A model generated the notes under the pieces. It worked only from the letters and a program-made list of their open reading frames with translations, searched no databases and had not been told where the DNA came from. 64,000 nt of DNA from Phytophthora hibernalis. Taxonomy: Eukaryota; Oomycota; Peronosporomycetes; Peronosporales; Peronosporaceae. This document shows, piece after piece, positions 22,353-34,860 of the stretch. The position numbers and the translations under genes were made by a program. Every line of letters starts with the position of its first letter. The first letter of the stretch is position 1. The stretch lies in assembly GCA_012656075.1 (NCBI GenBank), contig JAAKBF010000062.1:599767-663766 (forward strand). The letters are read 5' to 3'.

Positions 22353-24029
22353 TCAGGATCCCAGGCCGTGCTGACCGGCATGCAGCACCACGACATCGGT
22401 GCCGCTCTCGTTTCCTAGGAGACGCAGATGCGTCGAGCACAGCCCGTTACGCCTGCAAGAGCGGTTGCAATTTGCTATGTTGCAGCGCTTGCCACCGCCG
22501 TGATGCGCGCAAAAGCCTCCGCCCCGATCGTTGCGCATGCAGCCTGGTATCTCGCAGAAGCGAGCCGCCATGCAGCGCGCAAAAGTCTCCACGCTGCGTA
22601 CCTTTGTTGCAGCCTTCAGCAGCACAGCGCTTACCACCTCCGTGTGCACGGCAGAAACCGCCACCTTGGGAGCTCTTGGTGCAGCCAGTGTATTGGCATC
22701 GCGGGCCACCGCCATGCGCTTTGCATAGCGAGTGGGTCTGCGCGGCCTTGTCACACCCAGGGTGTCTGCAGCGCTTACCACCTCCGTGCTTGATGCACAT
22801 GTTACCTCCTTGACTGCTCTTCTCGCATCCATCCACAATACATCGGCGACCGCCGCCGTGAGCAATGCACAGGTCCTGAGACCGTGCGCGCTTGCCGCAT
22901 CCAGATACTGAGCACAGTCGTCGTATCCGCTTGGGCTTCTTAGAGCCGTCCTTGTTCGTTATCGAGATTCTGCAAGTCGGACCTGGTGCGACAGCGGCCG
23001 TCGGTGTCGACGACGTTTGCTTTGCAATGGGCGATGAGGAGACCGTTGAGAAATCAGAGGAGGAACCGTTCCAGTCGCTGTCCTCATCCTCTTGGAGCGA
23101 TAGGTCGGCCACTACGAACCCTCCGTTGATGACAGTCATGCTGGCAGCAGGAGGCTGGGCGACCTCGTTAAATAATGTAGTTGCGTTGCTGTTGCCGTGG
23201 AACGTAGGTCCGACGTTCATCATAGACTGCGGCGCTCCATTGTTGCTGAAGAACGGGGCTGAAACCTCGCCCAGGTGGTTGTCCGTAACGTGAGGCACGA
23301 ACTGAGCCGCGTTATCAAATGCTGGTTTGTACATCCCGTTGTCGTAGAGTGGGAAGTCACTCACAGGCAGGGTTGCACAGTCTTGGTACGGCATGACGAA
23401 ACCGCTGTCCATGCTGGAGAAGGGGTCTGTTGTGGGGCCCATTGGTGGCTGCGTCGTGGACATATTGTTGTCCATGGCACCACTCACGAAACCTGGGTCC
23501 GAGGCAGTCATACCCATGATATGCGTCATTTCGGCGCCGGACGTCAGCATCATGGACCCAGAGAGCGGCGTGTGCTGGTTACTGCCGGTCATGAGTACGG
23601 GGTTCGGGTCATGGAGCTGCGTGGGCTCAAAGCCCCAGTTGGCGACGGGTGCGCGTGGTGGACCAGCGTCGAGGTTCCAGTGATTGGCGAGCATGCCTAG
23701 CATGTCGTGGTCTAGCTCGAAGGTCGACATGTCGGCATCGTCCGAACGTTCTGTCTTGGGTTCGATGCTGTTGCTGTGGGGTGACTGTGGTGGTGGTAGT
23801 CCGTAGTGCGATTGCCAGTCGTGCGACGCATTGGGGGCTTGCTCAGGGCCGCCGCCTCCTGGATCGCGTCACTGAAGGACATTGAGAGCAGGTCGCACGC
23901 GTACGAGGAGGGCGATGCCGGAGACCAGGCTGTCTCGCACCCGAGTTGATCTTGTGGTTGTGACACCCATCGCCGATCCTTGGTCGGATGCGCGCGTGGC
24001 GCCGCAACGGAGTGCGATGCTTGCTCCAT
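22353..24029 (-). CDS. WRKY19-like CCCH-repeat protein, copy 2
   Basis: The - strand start is taken at ATG 24029 (MEQASHSVAAPRAHPTKDRR); a later ATG at 23730 (MSTFELDHDMLGML) is the alternative. The N-terminal half is Met/Asn/Gly/Pro-rich and acidic in places, like a transcription activation region. A basic KKPKRIRR patch precedes seven CCCH units of C-x4-C-x9-C-x2-H type with HGGG linkers: CSVSGC, CIVDGC, CRHPGC, CQYTGC, CAAEGC, CEIPGC and CNIANC. The frame slips near 23875 and near 22565, the latter inside unit 5/6. The gene ends at TGA 22353-22355. It is a paralog of 8341-9890 with two more units and an unrelated N-terminus. Function is unproven. Confidence 0.8.
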
Positions 24030-24664
24030 GGTAATTGAAGAAGTGCGGCGCCCAGCGGCCGTCGTGGGAGCCTGTCCGTGTCGCAGTGGGGAGCCGCTCA
24101 TCGCTGCCACGCACCCGACGTTAAACTTTAAAATCTTCTTGTCTATGCAGCGAGCGGATCAAGTCCACCGCGGCGCCGCTTTCGTGTAGGGTACTTTGGG
24201 GAACCGGACGAATCGCTAAATGAGCCAAAAGTCCCTCTTCGGACCCGAGGAAAACGGCAGGCGCGGACGAGCTGGAAGATTGTATTTCGGCCCTCGGGCT
24301 ACGCGACACAAGTTGATACTGCAACGGGGACACAAACGGCATACAAACACCGTGTCACTTTCGAGAAACGGAAAGCCCGGGAATATAAAGAGGGTTGTCG
24401 AATTCCACGATATGTACGTGCACCAATGTAGCAATGGTGGTGGTGTTTCCTTGCGAACACACTGGCGATACGCTCGGAAGGTGGCGCATCGTCTATCTTA
24501 GCGGGGTGGAATACATCGAGCGAGGCTGAGCGAGGTAGAATCTGGTGGTCCATGTGGCAGAATCCACTGGCAAAACGATACAGGACAGTAACAGCGGGAT
24601 GTGAAATTCGATCCCAGGCACGGTAGACACTTTGCGGCGACGACGGCCTGGCAACACAATCGAC

Positions 24665-24844
24665 TCAGTCCCGTTCAATTCGCACGAGCTCGTGACGCTT
24701 ATGGCAACATGGAGAGTGCACGTCCACCTTGCAGTCTGGTGCATCCATGAGTACCGGTACGATTGAGGTAACTGTTCTTATAAACCTGCGTGTCCATGAT
24801 TGTTGGGCTAGTGCGACGAAACTTAGCACGAGTAGCGCAGTCAT
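24665..24844 (-). CDS. possible small secreted protein (weak)
   Basis: A 59-codon frame starts MTALLVLSFVALAQQ, which would serve as a signal peptide (hydrophobic core, AxA/Q-type end). It is followed by a short basic region and three Cys (DCKVDVHSPCCHKRHE). There is no RxLR, LxLFLAK or known effector motif. Nearby - strand frames (24493-24744 and 24299-24553) could be extensions after indels. It may be chance. Confidence 0.2.
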   Translation of the reverse strand: MTALLVLSFVALAQQSWTRRFIRTVTSIVPVLMDAPDCKVDVHSPCCHKRHELVRIERD

Positions 24845-27800
24845 CACTGTGGATGATAATACTATACCGTCATGGCATGTTACAAACTGTCTGCAGCACA
24901 CACGTTCGACTTGCTAATAGGTTTCGTCGCGCCAAAGCTTAGGTACCAACTTTTGTCCAATAAAAATGTTAACTGCGCGTTTGACTTAACAGATCTTGAC
25001 AAAAAGTAAGCAGATGACGAATTTTCGCGTTTCAATCTACCGAGCACGTTTTCAAAGGCGACAAAGGCGGCAATGGCGACAAATGTAGGACACAAAAGCA
25101 TTGGCGACGAGAGCCCGTGGGTTCCTGCTGTTTACCCGTTTCCCAGTGATGTGTGAACACCGAGCAGGCTCGAACCACGACGAACTGCGTAGACTTCCAT
25201 CAGCTTCGCTCGCGAGCGTCCGACCTGATGGTGAGCGCTGGCACGAGAATCACGTCACGCAGCATACAATACGCGAGTGAAATCCACGATACATACGCTC
25301 CAAAGTTCCCGTCCGAGCCCATAGAAACCTCCCGCGAGCGGATATGACAAGTTCCATGATTTCGATCGGCATCATTAGATGCAAAACTTTCCTCCCGTAT
25401 TGGCGACGGTGTCTTCCCGGTCGGATCGCTCAGTGAATCGTAGACTTTTTCGTAGACATTCGCTTGAAGCAGCAAAAAGCGCGTAGTTGCGGTCGTGCAC
25501 ATTGCTTTAAAATAAACATAATGAGCCGCGCATGAAGTGAGCAAGCAAGGAATGGTGCGGGTCCGAAAAAATACATGAATCGGGCCCGCCACGCGTGTCT
25601 TCGCAGCGCCTCGCATGACCTAACGCTTCGTTATAACCGAGACAGTCTTGCACTTTTCACTTGGCGTTTGTAAGAAACAGATATCTTCGTTATAACCGAG
25701 ACAGAACCATCGAATTGCGCCTCTTTGCGTCCTTGAAGTGCGTGACTACGTCCCCATTGCGTGTTTCTCGCACACATCGCGACTGTTTCACTTGGCGACG
25801 AACATGAAAATGCTGCGACCGTGATACATTCTCTGACAACTGCGGCCAACGTTCACGTACCCATTCCATTGTACACGTAGTTGCAAATGTTACAGCGTTC
25901 ACGGTGGCGAGGCGGCATACCAGTACTCGTCAATCGAGATCCTCGAAGTTCTGCGCTCTGTTGCGACCGGCGTCAAAAAATAAAGGCTTCTTCGTGTTGC
26001 TCCGTCACTGTTTTGCCATTTGCACGGACGCCCTACTTCTATTTTACGGGATATGCGCTGTTGTTTTGGTTTTGCTAGTGGGCACGTGCCCGGCACGTAC
26101 AAGCTTTAAGAGGCACAGGACAAAGACGCTAGCGATACGTTCGGTGGTGGGTGTAACGCAATACATTAAGTAGAGGCGCGCTAGGACTCAGGCATGGAAG
26201 CTTGCTTCGTGGTGCTTGAATTACCGTTCATGATGTGGGAATATTGAAGTACTGTCCTCCGATTTTTTTATTTGGAAGCAATCAAATTTAGGTAGACACA
26301 AAAATCTGAGGTCTACTATTATAGTATTTTTATTAAAATACATTGAAACGATAGAGTGAGAAGAAGCTTGTTTGTTTTGCCGCCCTAAAAGTATTAATAG
26401 TCTTCTGCAAGGTACTTGTACATGAATAGAGATCGCCAGAGCCAGTCAACTCTGGCGTGCTACACTCGGTCACAGAGGAAGCATACATGCTCTTGATTGA
26501 ATACGGTAGTCACGCGCTCACAAGCAAGGCAGCAGATGCGATACCAGACTTCAATTATTTTCGAATACCGGTACGTACCGAAGATACCGAACTGCTTAGA
26601 ACATATTTTTTTAATAATACTACTTGTATTAATACATGTATTCATTTCTAAATATTTTAGCCAATCAAAATATGTCGAAATGTCCAGACCATTTTACCAC
26701 TGTTTTCAAAATTGCGTGTACCAAAAAGCAACACAGCTAAAGTTTCGAGATCCTGCGCGCAAGAGCACGCCCATGTTTTCTTTTAGTAAAAAGCAGGTGT
26801 GCGCGCACACCAAACGCGGCCACTTGCCCCCATATGGTTTCAAACAAAGTGGGTACGCAGAAAAGTAGAGGACTTTCGTGGTCTGTTTGACTTACGTTTC
26901 ACATCGAGAAAGACTAATTTTATGCAACCTCAAATGACATCTGAACTGTACGTTTCGAAACAATTATGCTTTCACTTTCAGATCCACCAGGCTCTGCTCG
27001 TCATTAACCTTTCGTTCTCGCAGCCAGCGCATGAGTACCAGACAAGACCCAATCATCTCAGAGACAAATGAGCACGCAGACACCGTCATAGGTGCTATGT
27101 CGACGGCTACTATTGTGCCTTTCAGCCAAAATGGCCAATCTGACCTCTAAAGGTAGGTCCTAAGAAGGAAGGGATAGGGTTATACCTAGGATTTGCTCCC
27201 GAGCTAGACCGAATTACGAGACCAGTATGCCTCCAGTCAAGTCCTACGTAAGTGCTCTGATTTTTCTACAGGCCATCTTTTTCACGATAAACGTCCGAAT
27301 GGCCACTTGTCGGCGGTCATTTTACCCTACGTACGAGTGCAACCTTCTCAGCACTACTTTACTAGCGTAATATTTTCTTTTTGTATCTGCGTTTAACCAG
27401 TGTGATTCGTCACAGAACCGAGTCGAACTACCAGTCGGCGACAGTTAGCGAATTTAAAGACTGCTGTAGTGACTGCATCAATGTTAGACTGGTATTTCTA
27501 GCTCAAGGTCGGTCTACCGGTACAATACTCTCCCCCAAGTTTGCTCCTCTAGGAATTACTATCCTCGGGGCTAAGGTTTAGGAGGGCCTACCGGTATCAA
27601 ATCATGCCGGGTTTTGTCAATATGTACTCGTTTTGAACGCAATTTGTCTTAAACGGCGCTCCCGTTCCTTGCGGTTTTAACCGTGTGTTGATTGCTTAGT
27701 CGCGGTTTTCACAACACCCAAATGAATTCCGTAGCCGTCACAATTCACCATAATAAAGTCCTAAATAATTAGAATGCATCGCTTTTGAAACGGACAAAAG

Positions 27801-27852
27801 AGCAACATTCCTGTAATGGAGATACATTTGCCGCGTTTTTGCACTTTGTGGG
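24845..27852. other. 3-kb stretch without a recognisable gene
   Basis: Only short frames are present. The longest, 25200-25616 (-, 138 codons), contains a plausible segment around VYEKVYDSLSDPTGKTPSPI but no domain. A 20-bp direct repeat, CTTCGTTATAACCGAGACAG, lies at 25626-25645 and 25685-25704. The rest is AT-richer and probably old transposon or intergenic DNA. Confidence 0.4.
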
Positions 27853-28392
27853 TTGGATTATTTACATTACTGTTTTTCTTGGGATTGTTATGCACAAAAT
27901 CTGATCGCCCAGATTGAAATTTATCCAATCACAACCTCATCCTTAAATATGGTGGATGCCGTTCATAAGGTGGCGCATTTGCCGGTCGTTGTCTGTACGC
28001 TAGGCTTGGATTCGTCGGGCGGAATAGTGTCGACAAGTGTAACTCCAACGACTACACCTCAGAACCGCGCTGCTGCTGCGAGCAGATCCAGCGGTCGCAA
28101 GAAGAAGGTTACGAAGCGCGAACGACTCGGAGTGGTGACAGACGCACTGGCGGGCGCGCTGGTCGGAGCTGGCGAAGATGAAAAGGTAAAATACGAGTAC
28201 AAGACAAAACGACTTGACCTAGAGCGTGAACAGGAAGAGAGAAAACTGCAGCATGAAAAGACGAAGCTAAAAAGCGTCGCACGCACGAGCTCCTTATTGA
28301 GGAGCGTCGACTCAAGGCCGAAAAAGAACGGGAAAAAGAATGCACGAGTTTTTATTGAAGATCCTGAATCAGCAAAAATCCTAAGTAACTAG
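27853..28392 (+). pseudogene. PIF/Harbinger-associated accessory protein fragment
   Basis: The C-terminal part is a strongly charged helix of the type KREQ/RLGVVTDALAGALVG, followed by KRLDLEREQEERKLQHEK. This is the usual C-terminal end of the Myb/SANT-like accessory protein of PIF/Harbinger elements in oomycetes. The Myb domain expected upstream is missing or unrecognisable. It is convergent with the transposase at 28501-29650, as in two-gene Harbinger elements. Confidence 0.45.
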
Positions 28393-28500
28393 CGAGCTTC
28401 GGCGTTAGCGGGTCGTCGTAGATAGTAGTCTAATGAAGGAGGTCCTAATCCAAAGTACATTGAGATTTAGTTTCCCAGTGGCTGCAGGCAAGTGTGACAG

Positions 28501-29650
28501 TTAAACAACAGAACCGCCGCAAAAGTTTAATCCAACTGGTGCTTGGCGTACGCGCTGCTTCTTGTCCCAGTTTAAGAAGTCCCATAAGATTTTCACTCTC
28601 CCGAAGCCCCATTCAACACCTTGGCGCACACTGCTCATGTTGCTGTTGAATGTGACACTTGATGCGCTATCTGCAATTGCTGGTGAGCAAACGTACGTGC
28701 TGCACCCGTACGCAGGATCTCCATAAATGACTCGCCCGTCAAAAGTAGCATTTAAATCTTGTCTAAGACCCCACTGAGACTTAAAAGGGAAGAGTCATGT
28801 TTTTGACCCTCGACTGGCCCGTACATACTAACAATAATTCCATCAGGGACCTGAATGCTCTGCCAGTTGAACAGTGACGCCGCGGATGCCCATTGTATAC
28901 GGATCTTTGAAGGTTTTCGTGATCGATGGTTGTATTTTCTCGAGCGCTGGTGCGAGAAATATATTGTTTAGTGCCATCGATAAATCCCCAACAACTTTGT
29001 AGGGGAGATCCGGCTGCATATGTAGCTACACAATACGCATCACTGCGCGATTTGATCAGCCCCTCGTGAAAGTACAACAGCTCTTTGTGTCTGGCGTACA
29101 GAATTGCCACCGTTGCGGCAAAAACTCTACTGTACGCCGCGGTTGACCTCCCAAATTCACTTGCAACTGTAAATAGTTTAGAGGCTTCTGAAAGACGACG
29201 ACAAACCATAGCTAAAGCTTCGACACGAGGAACGATGTCACCTTCAGCTGTACGGATGTCCTCCATGGGTAGTTGCAGCTTCAACGCCAGTTGTTGCAGC
29301 CCTGCGATAGTAAATCGAAACCGAACCTTCGCTGTAGCATCATCCAGCATGTCGTCAAAGACACGAGATTTATCAACAGAAGGAGCGGCGTCTCGAAGCC
29401 GATAACAATGTAGTCGGGTGAGCGTCTTCATGATGCGCATAAATCTTCTCTTCTTGCCTCGCGAGAGAAGCCACGCATGACTGAGGACTTCCATGGCTTG
29501 GTCTACCGTCAACTTGGGCCCGACGAACATCTTCTGTGGTGCATAAGGCGCCGTCGTTGGACAGGGATAACACTTCTGAAAGTGAAAGGGGTAGGCTTGA
29601 GCTAAGTCGGTCTTTAGCTCAAACCTATACCTGATTGAGATGGGTTCCAC
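28501..29650 (-). pseudogene. PIF/Harbinger transposase (DDE_Tnp_4)
   Basis: The - strand reading from 29650 carries an N-terminal helical domain and then CWGFIDGTKQYISR with the first catalytic Asp (about 28990), and LQRSVYNGHPRRHC. After frameshifts it gives YGPVEGQKHDSS, YGDPAYGCS with the second Asp (about 28715), and VEWGFGRVKILWDFLNW with the Glu (about 28600), ending at TAA 28501-28503. All three catalytic residues are therefore present, but the frame is broken near 28860-28760. Terminal repeats were not found. Confidence 0.8.
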
Positions 29651-29834
29651 CCTAATCCATCCAGAACTGAAAGTGGATCTGAAACGTGTACGATTTCGAG
29701 TCCTCTACTAGAGTGTGTATATTTACTAGGTTTCTTGACAACCCCGCCCACGATACTCTCCCGTTCACAAAACCATCAACTTGATCGTGTCATTTCCTGC
29801 CAGAACTCCTTCAGCGTCATTCTCACTTTTCGAT

Positions 29835-31854
29835 TGCTTGGAAGCGATGGCACGCACTCGAGCGCCAGAAATCATTCTCTACTTCTTCAAGACCATCCCC
29901 TCTAAAGGAGACCGTGCCTACTCGTGTAACAAGTACGCTGCTACACCAAATAATACGAGGATCCCGTGATATACCAACATGCGGAGGCACTTGACGTCGT
30001 GCATTGGCGACGACTACAGCGCGAAGCAGAGGGCAGCGCTTAAAAGGCAGTAGATCTCGCCGGGGACCAAGTGCCAGTTACATCAGCGAACGCGAGTTGG
30101 TGATTTTTAAATGGCTGAAGGTGTTAGTCATGCGCGACATAGCCTTTTCCGAGGTGGACAACGATCTCACTCGCGCGCTGGCGGGTATGAAGAAATCGTC
30201 GCACGTGTCAAGTAGATCCATCAAGACGTACGTATTGGAACTAGTGCCTCAGGTAGAAGCTGTATTTATCGCTGAACTACCGCCGAAGTTTGGAATTATG
30301 TTCGACGGATGGAAGCAAGGTACGTTTCTGTCGTCGCGGTGTACATGAGCGGTGTAAAACATCAGGAGATCCGGTTAGGTTTCTTGCCTCCGTTATTGTT
30401 GGGAATGGGACTGATCTACACTGTGACAGTTAGTTTGAAAAAAAGAGTATGAGACGGGTGTGAGACGAGAAAGCAGATTTGGAAGAGAGGGCTCAGTCGG
30501 GAATTTGCAGCCAAAGAGAGAATACACCCGTGCCTTTGCCGCCCAGTGTCTGTGTTGACTTACATCACTAGCTTCCTACTCTGCATTAGGAGACCGGCCT
30601 GGACGAAGTAGCCTCAGGTCGCAACAGTTATAATAGACGAGAAGGCCTCCATAGCAGGGCCCCAGAGAAACCGATTGGCGACATCAATGGCCGTTCAGTT
30701 GCCGACATTGTCTTGCTTATCGGCGACAACTGTTCGACGAACCAGACTACGGTGACATTGTTTGGGGTACTGGGCTGCGCCTGCCACAAGTTGTACCTCG
30801 CCATCAAACAGTTCGTCAAGGAGCAACCTGGTCCCGTGGCTGCCATTGACTGCGTCAGCGCTTTGGCTTCAAAGGTTAACAATTTGACAGCTGATGCTGC
30901 TCAGCGTCAACTAACCGAGCTCGTTGCGATACGATCCAACAATACACAGTGGTTGTCAACGTACCGAATAGTCAACCTCTTCTTCGAAAGTGAAGATGAT
31001 CTAAGATAGGTGCATGAAGTCGAAATGCCTCCTCGATCGTAGTTACTCGTGCTTCGCGAACCGCTGTCCACATTGAGGGAGTTTGACTCCGTTATGGTTG
31101 GCCTTCGAAAGCGTGGCGTACGCTATTATCTGCCCGCGGGAGGATTGACGAGATGCTGGAGGAGTACCCATAGCTCGGACGTCACTTGAAACAGGATGCG
31201 AGCCTTATCCACGATCCCGTATTCGAAGCAGCTGCCACCAACGCTCAGACAAAAAGAATTGGCGAGCTCTCCGTCGCAGTACTATCCGCTGTTACAGGTT
31301 TTGAAGTTTCTGGTCAAACTCGAGCTTGTCAGTATCCTCAACTGAATGATAAAGATTACTACAATGATCTACACGAACGCAAACGACTGAAAAAAGAACG
31401 AGTCGCTGAGTTCGAAGGCCTTCGCGTCATGTTTGCTACATCAGCCTCAGTTGAGAGGCTGTTGAACTCGGCAAAGCTTGTGATGACGGATCGCCGGAAC
31501 AGAATGAGCACGCTGTTGTTCGAAGCGATCAAGTTCCTGATAACAAGCCGATCTTTGTGGGACAGCCGACACATAGCAGGAGCAGTAAAGCTCTCGTACG
31601 CACCCGATCGCTTGGACGACCTACAGAATGTGTGCCGATGCTTCGAGACTGATTGGAGACGTGAACTGCTAGCAGCCAGGCAGTTTTCTCACAAGGTCAA
31701 TGCGGTATTGCAATACATCGTTGGGTTGAATTTGACATTGGTACTGCTGTTTCTGAGTAGTGCAGCATTGTCGTACCAATGTTTCTGCAATACAAACCAA
31801 GATATATTTTTCCAATCACTGGCGGCGACCCTTCCGGTCAAATTCCTGAAGTGA
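29835..31854 (+). pseudogene. hAT-family transposase, decayed
   Basis: 29848-30060 reads as a degenerate BED-type finger (YSCNKYAA... MRRHLTSC), with an in-frame stop. 30070-30400 carries GIMFDGWKQGT, the first catalytic Asp. 30713-31009 carries LIGDNCSTNQTT (second Asp) and GCACHKLYLAI plus NNTQWLSTYRIV. 31186-31854 ends in the hAT dimerisation segment FATSASVERLLNSAK and DRRNRMSTLLFEAIKFL, with the Glu. About 250 nt near 30440-30690 read poorly and may include an insertion. Multiple stops make it inactive. Confidence 0.8.
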
Positions 31855-32599
31855 ACACCTACTCGAAAAACGGACAAACAAAGTTTGGAACGGTTTATTG
31901 GCGTTTCACTAATGGGGCCTGTTTCAGGCGCTGGTTTCGCAGTTTGTGAGGAGTGGAGAGATTCCCCACCTACACGCAGTGTTTTGTGTAACCAAAATAA
32001 GTGAAGCAGCACCTAAATTTTGTGTTGGGACTCCAACAACAAAAATAGGAACCACCTCCGAAAATAAAAGGAAAACTACTATCCAAAACGGCGTAACCGC
32101 CGACCAAAATAGAACAGGTACCCGCTTAATCTAATTTGTAGGTGGATCACAATATACATCAAGCAGTTAGCAACTTTCCATGGAGAGAAGGAAGACGCCG
32201 ACGCCAACGCCTTGGGGGCTCTCTTCGTCGGATTCCGACAGCGCAGACGTGGTAACTCGCAAAGTCGGCCAACATGGACAAATATCTGGCGTCGGTGACT
32301 GCCTCTGAAGCACTCGACCCATTTCGCGATACTCTTCCAAGGCAATGTGTTATCATGAGAAACCCAAAAGCCTGAATAATCAACTATCTATTTAATCTCT
32401 TGCTACTTCTGAAGCGAGTTCAACTAACCAAGTGCAGATCGTGTCGCTGCCATTCTCGTTGAACTGACGCGATGATTCAGACGGTGGAGACGCGGAGGAC
32501 TGCCAATGTGGGTATAAATTCTAGATTTGCCCAGCCTGATGCGTGCGAGGTATTTCAGCACGACGCACATTTGGTGCACAATGACGGGGCGCCAGTCTC
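31855..32599. other. spacer between hAT and MULE remnants
   Basis: No gene recognised. AGTGAACACCTACT at 31851-31864 resembles part of the Tc1/mariner terminal repeat at 36260, so a fragment of that family may lie here. Confidence 0.3.
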
Positions 32600-33345
32600 G
32601 TCGAGCGCAAGATGACTTCGGCGATAAAGGCGTTCATAGAGGAGCAGCTTCGCTCGTTTGCGCAAACTACAGCTGCGCTGTTGTTTGCTGTTATATGTAG
32701 CATGGTGCACAGACATGAAATATACGGGCCCACCAACAGGTCATGAACTTCGTGAAAAAATGGCGTCGGAAAAATCCTAAGATTGAGATCTGCGATTGGC
32801 ACCTCTATGAGCAACACGATCGAGCGACTCTAACAGACTTGGATATGATGATCCTCTGCTACTGATAAAACCAGATGCACGGCTCGGTTGCTCCAGCACA
32901 CAAGTGTCTCGATTATCCTAATCGAGACATGGTTTGGAAACTTTTTAGTTTTGTGTTGGAATGACGTGCATCCGGTAAATTCGCGATTATACCTCTATGC
33001 AGTGGTGTAGTGACGGCACAAATATCTTGCACTTGGACAGCACGCATAGCATGGTGATAGATAGCTACTTGGTCTTTTCTTTTGGATATTCAGATCAGAG
33101 TTGCGATTTTGTATCTCTCACCTATTTCTGCCCTTCTCAAAAGTGTAAGATGGATCTCGGTGGGTGTATTCGCTACACCAAAACGGTTTGTGTGGACATT
33201 AGTGGATTTCCTTTTGACCCGTAATATCTCATGACGGACGCCAATAAAGCCCAATTCAATGCCTCAGTTAACAAGTTGCCTCATGCTACCGTTCTAATGT
33301 GCTGGTTCCACGTAACGAAGTCGTGTGGAAGTATACAGTGGAATT
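32600..33345 (+). pseudogene. MULE transposase fragment
   Basis: The segments VMNFVKKWRRKNPKIEICDW and YEQHDRATLTDLDMMILCY (about 32735-32860) are the region before the core. TNILHLDSTHSMVIDSYLVF (about 33005) carries the first Asp, and MTDANKAQFNA...VLMCWFHV (about 33230-33310) carries the second Asp and the CxxH block. It stops at about 33345, next to unrelated coiled-coil sequence. The SWIM finger and C-terminus are missing. Confidence 0.6.
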
Positions 33346-33354
33346 TCGGGTCTC

Positions 33355-34860
33355 CCTGCAAATGAAATCTGTTGTATTTGAGAAGAAGCAACTACAGCAA
33401 TGAAAGATCGCGCTTATCGGCATGCAGCAACGTAACACAGCCATGCAGTCCACCGAAGCCGTAATCTCGAAAGTGGGGGAGGACGAACTAGTTTGAAGCG
33501 CTGAGCAGCGCTGAGCAGCGCGGCTACATGATATCGATCGAGAAGGCTCAGCCGGCACACGAGATCATTTTTGCTAATATTGAACGCTTCAACGCGTAGC
33601 TCCGCAACGTAGAGGAGCAGACTGAAAACTTGCGAGATGCGTATGAGCGCCTAGCTCCTCACCACGAACCACTAGCCAAATCTCTACAGCAGACAGAGGC
33701 TCAGTTTTTCTGCTGCTTCCGAGGGCAGGAAGTTGGAGTCCGAATAGTTCAAGATGGCGCAGCACTTAGAGACAACGCAGCGTGAACGGTACTTACTAGA
33801 AGACGATACGGTGCATAAAGCAGTTCACAAATCTAACCAAGGATACTCACAGACTGTTTACGCGCGTGCTCGAAAAAAGTTGAGCATACAAACCTGCGGG
33901 ATGAAATGGCTCGCGAATAAGTTAGCGCACTCAATTTTTAAAATCATATAGCACAACTTGTGGAACCTCAACGGGCCCTAGTTGAAGAGATCAAATGCGA
34001 CGATCAGCGTGTGGTGTGTGCAGAATTGGAGATTCTCCAGCGCCACGATGATATCGCGATGAAGATGCTGCGCCTGGACCGACTCAACGAGAAGAGCGAC
34101 CAGCTTCTGAGTAAAACGGAAGATGCAGACTCAGGTCCCCTAGAGGCGACCATCAATAACACGATGCGTGAAACCAAAGTGAACAGGGCAGACAATACAG
34201 CTAAACAGAAGCAGTGGCTCAACCCTCAGACTTCACTTGTGCACGCTACCAGTGAAACTCAAGAGGTGCGTGAACGCAACCAAGAACGAAAAGCAAGACT
34301 AGTGTACTTGAGCAAAAGCAATTACGTCTACATCACGAACTCCAAGAAATGCAGGGCGTGCTCCGGGATATCTCGAACAGAATTGCTACGTTTCATGCTG
34401 ACACAGGGCGCCTGAATGAACTTATTGCTCGTTAAGGCTCAAAGCATGACGAAATGCTTAACACCAATCATTCTCTTGAACTAGAGTTTGCCAGTGCATT
34501 GCACAAGCTGGAGACAACATCTGTTGCAATGGATGTGCGTGCTGTTGTATTACATCAGGAAAACCACGAGTGGCTGGACCGCGTGGGGGAATTCAAGCGC
34601 CAGGACATGCTTTGGTAGAGAAAATTCAGCTAGTGAAGGAGAACGAAGCTACAATAGACCCTGAAGTTGACCAGGCCGAGGCATCGATTGGGTGCCAGAA
34701 GTACTTGTAGCCGCAGTACATCGTGGAGAAGAACCGGGCGAAGCATGTCAGGGAAATAAGGGCGGGGTGTTGCTGATGTAAGGCTAACCACAATTCATTC
34801 GGACGTCTTGAGGTATCAACTATGAGAAGCTTGGAGAAATGGTTCAAGTATGCAAATGCA
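33355..34860 (+). pseudogene. CCDC40-like axonemal coiled-coil gene, decayed
   Basis: Frames around 33360-34850 join into a continuous Glu/Lys/Gln/Leu-rich coiled coil with no domain breaks. Short stretches such as SVVFEKKQLQQ...KIALIGMQQR and KIQLVKENEATIDPEVDQAE resemble the conserved core of CCDC40, the axonemal ruler and dynein-arm assembly factor. In-frame stops (for example near 33405, 33597, 34432, 34616 and 34708) and frameshifts make it non-coding as it stands. Its left end abuts a truncated MULE. It could be a dead gene copy or a gene segment carried by the transposon. The family call rests on motif memory only. Confidence 0.45.

Noticed and set aside
22353..22865. Separate CCCH gene on the - strand
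   Set aside because: Its last 70 codons continue the repeat array of 22447-23730 after a frame slip; it is one gene.
24665..24844. RxLR or Crinkler effector
   Set aside because: A signal-peptide-like start exists, but there is no RxLR, dEER or LxLFLAK motif.
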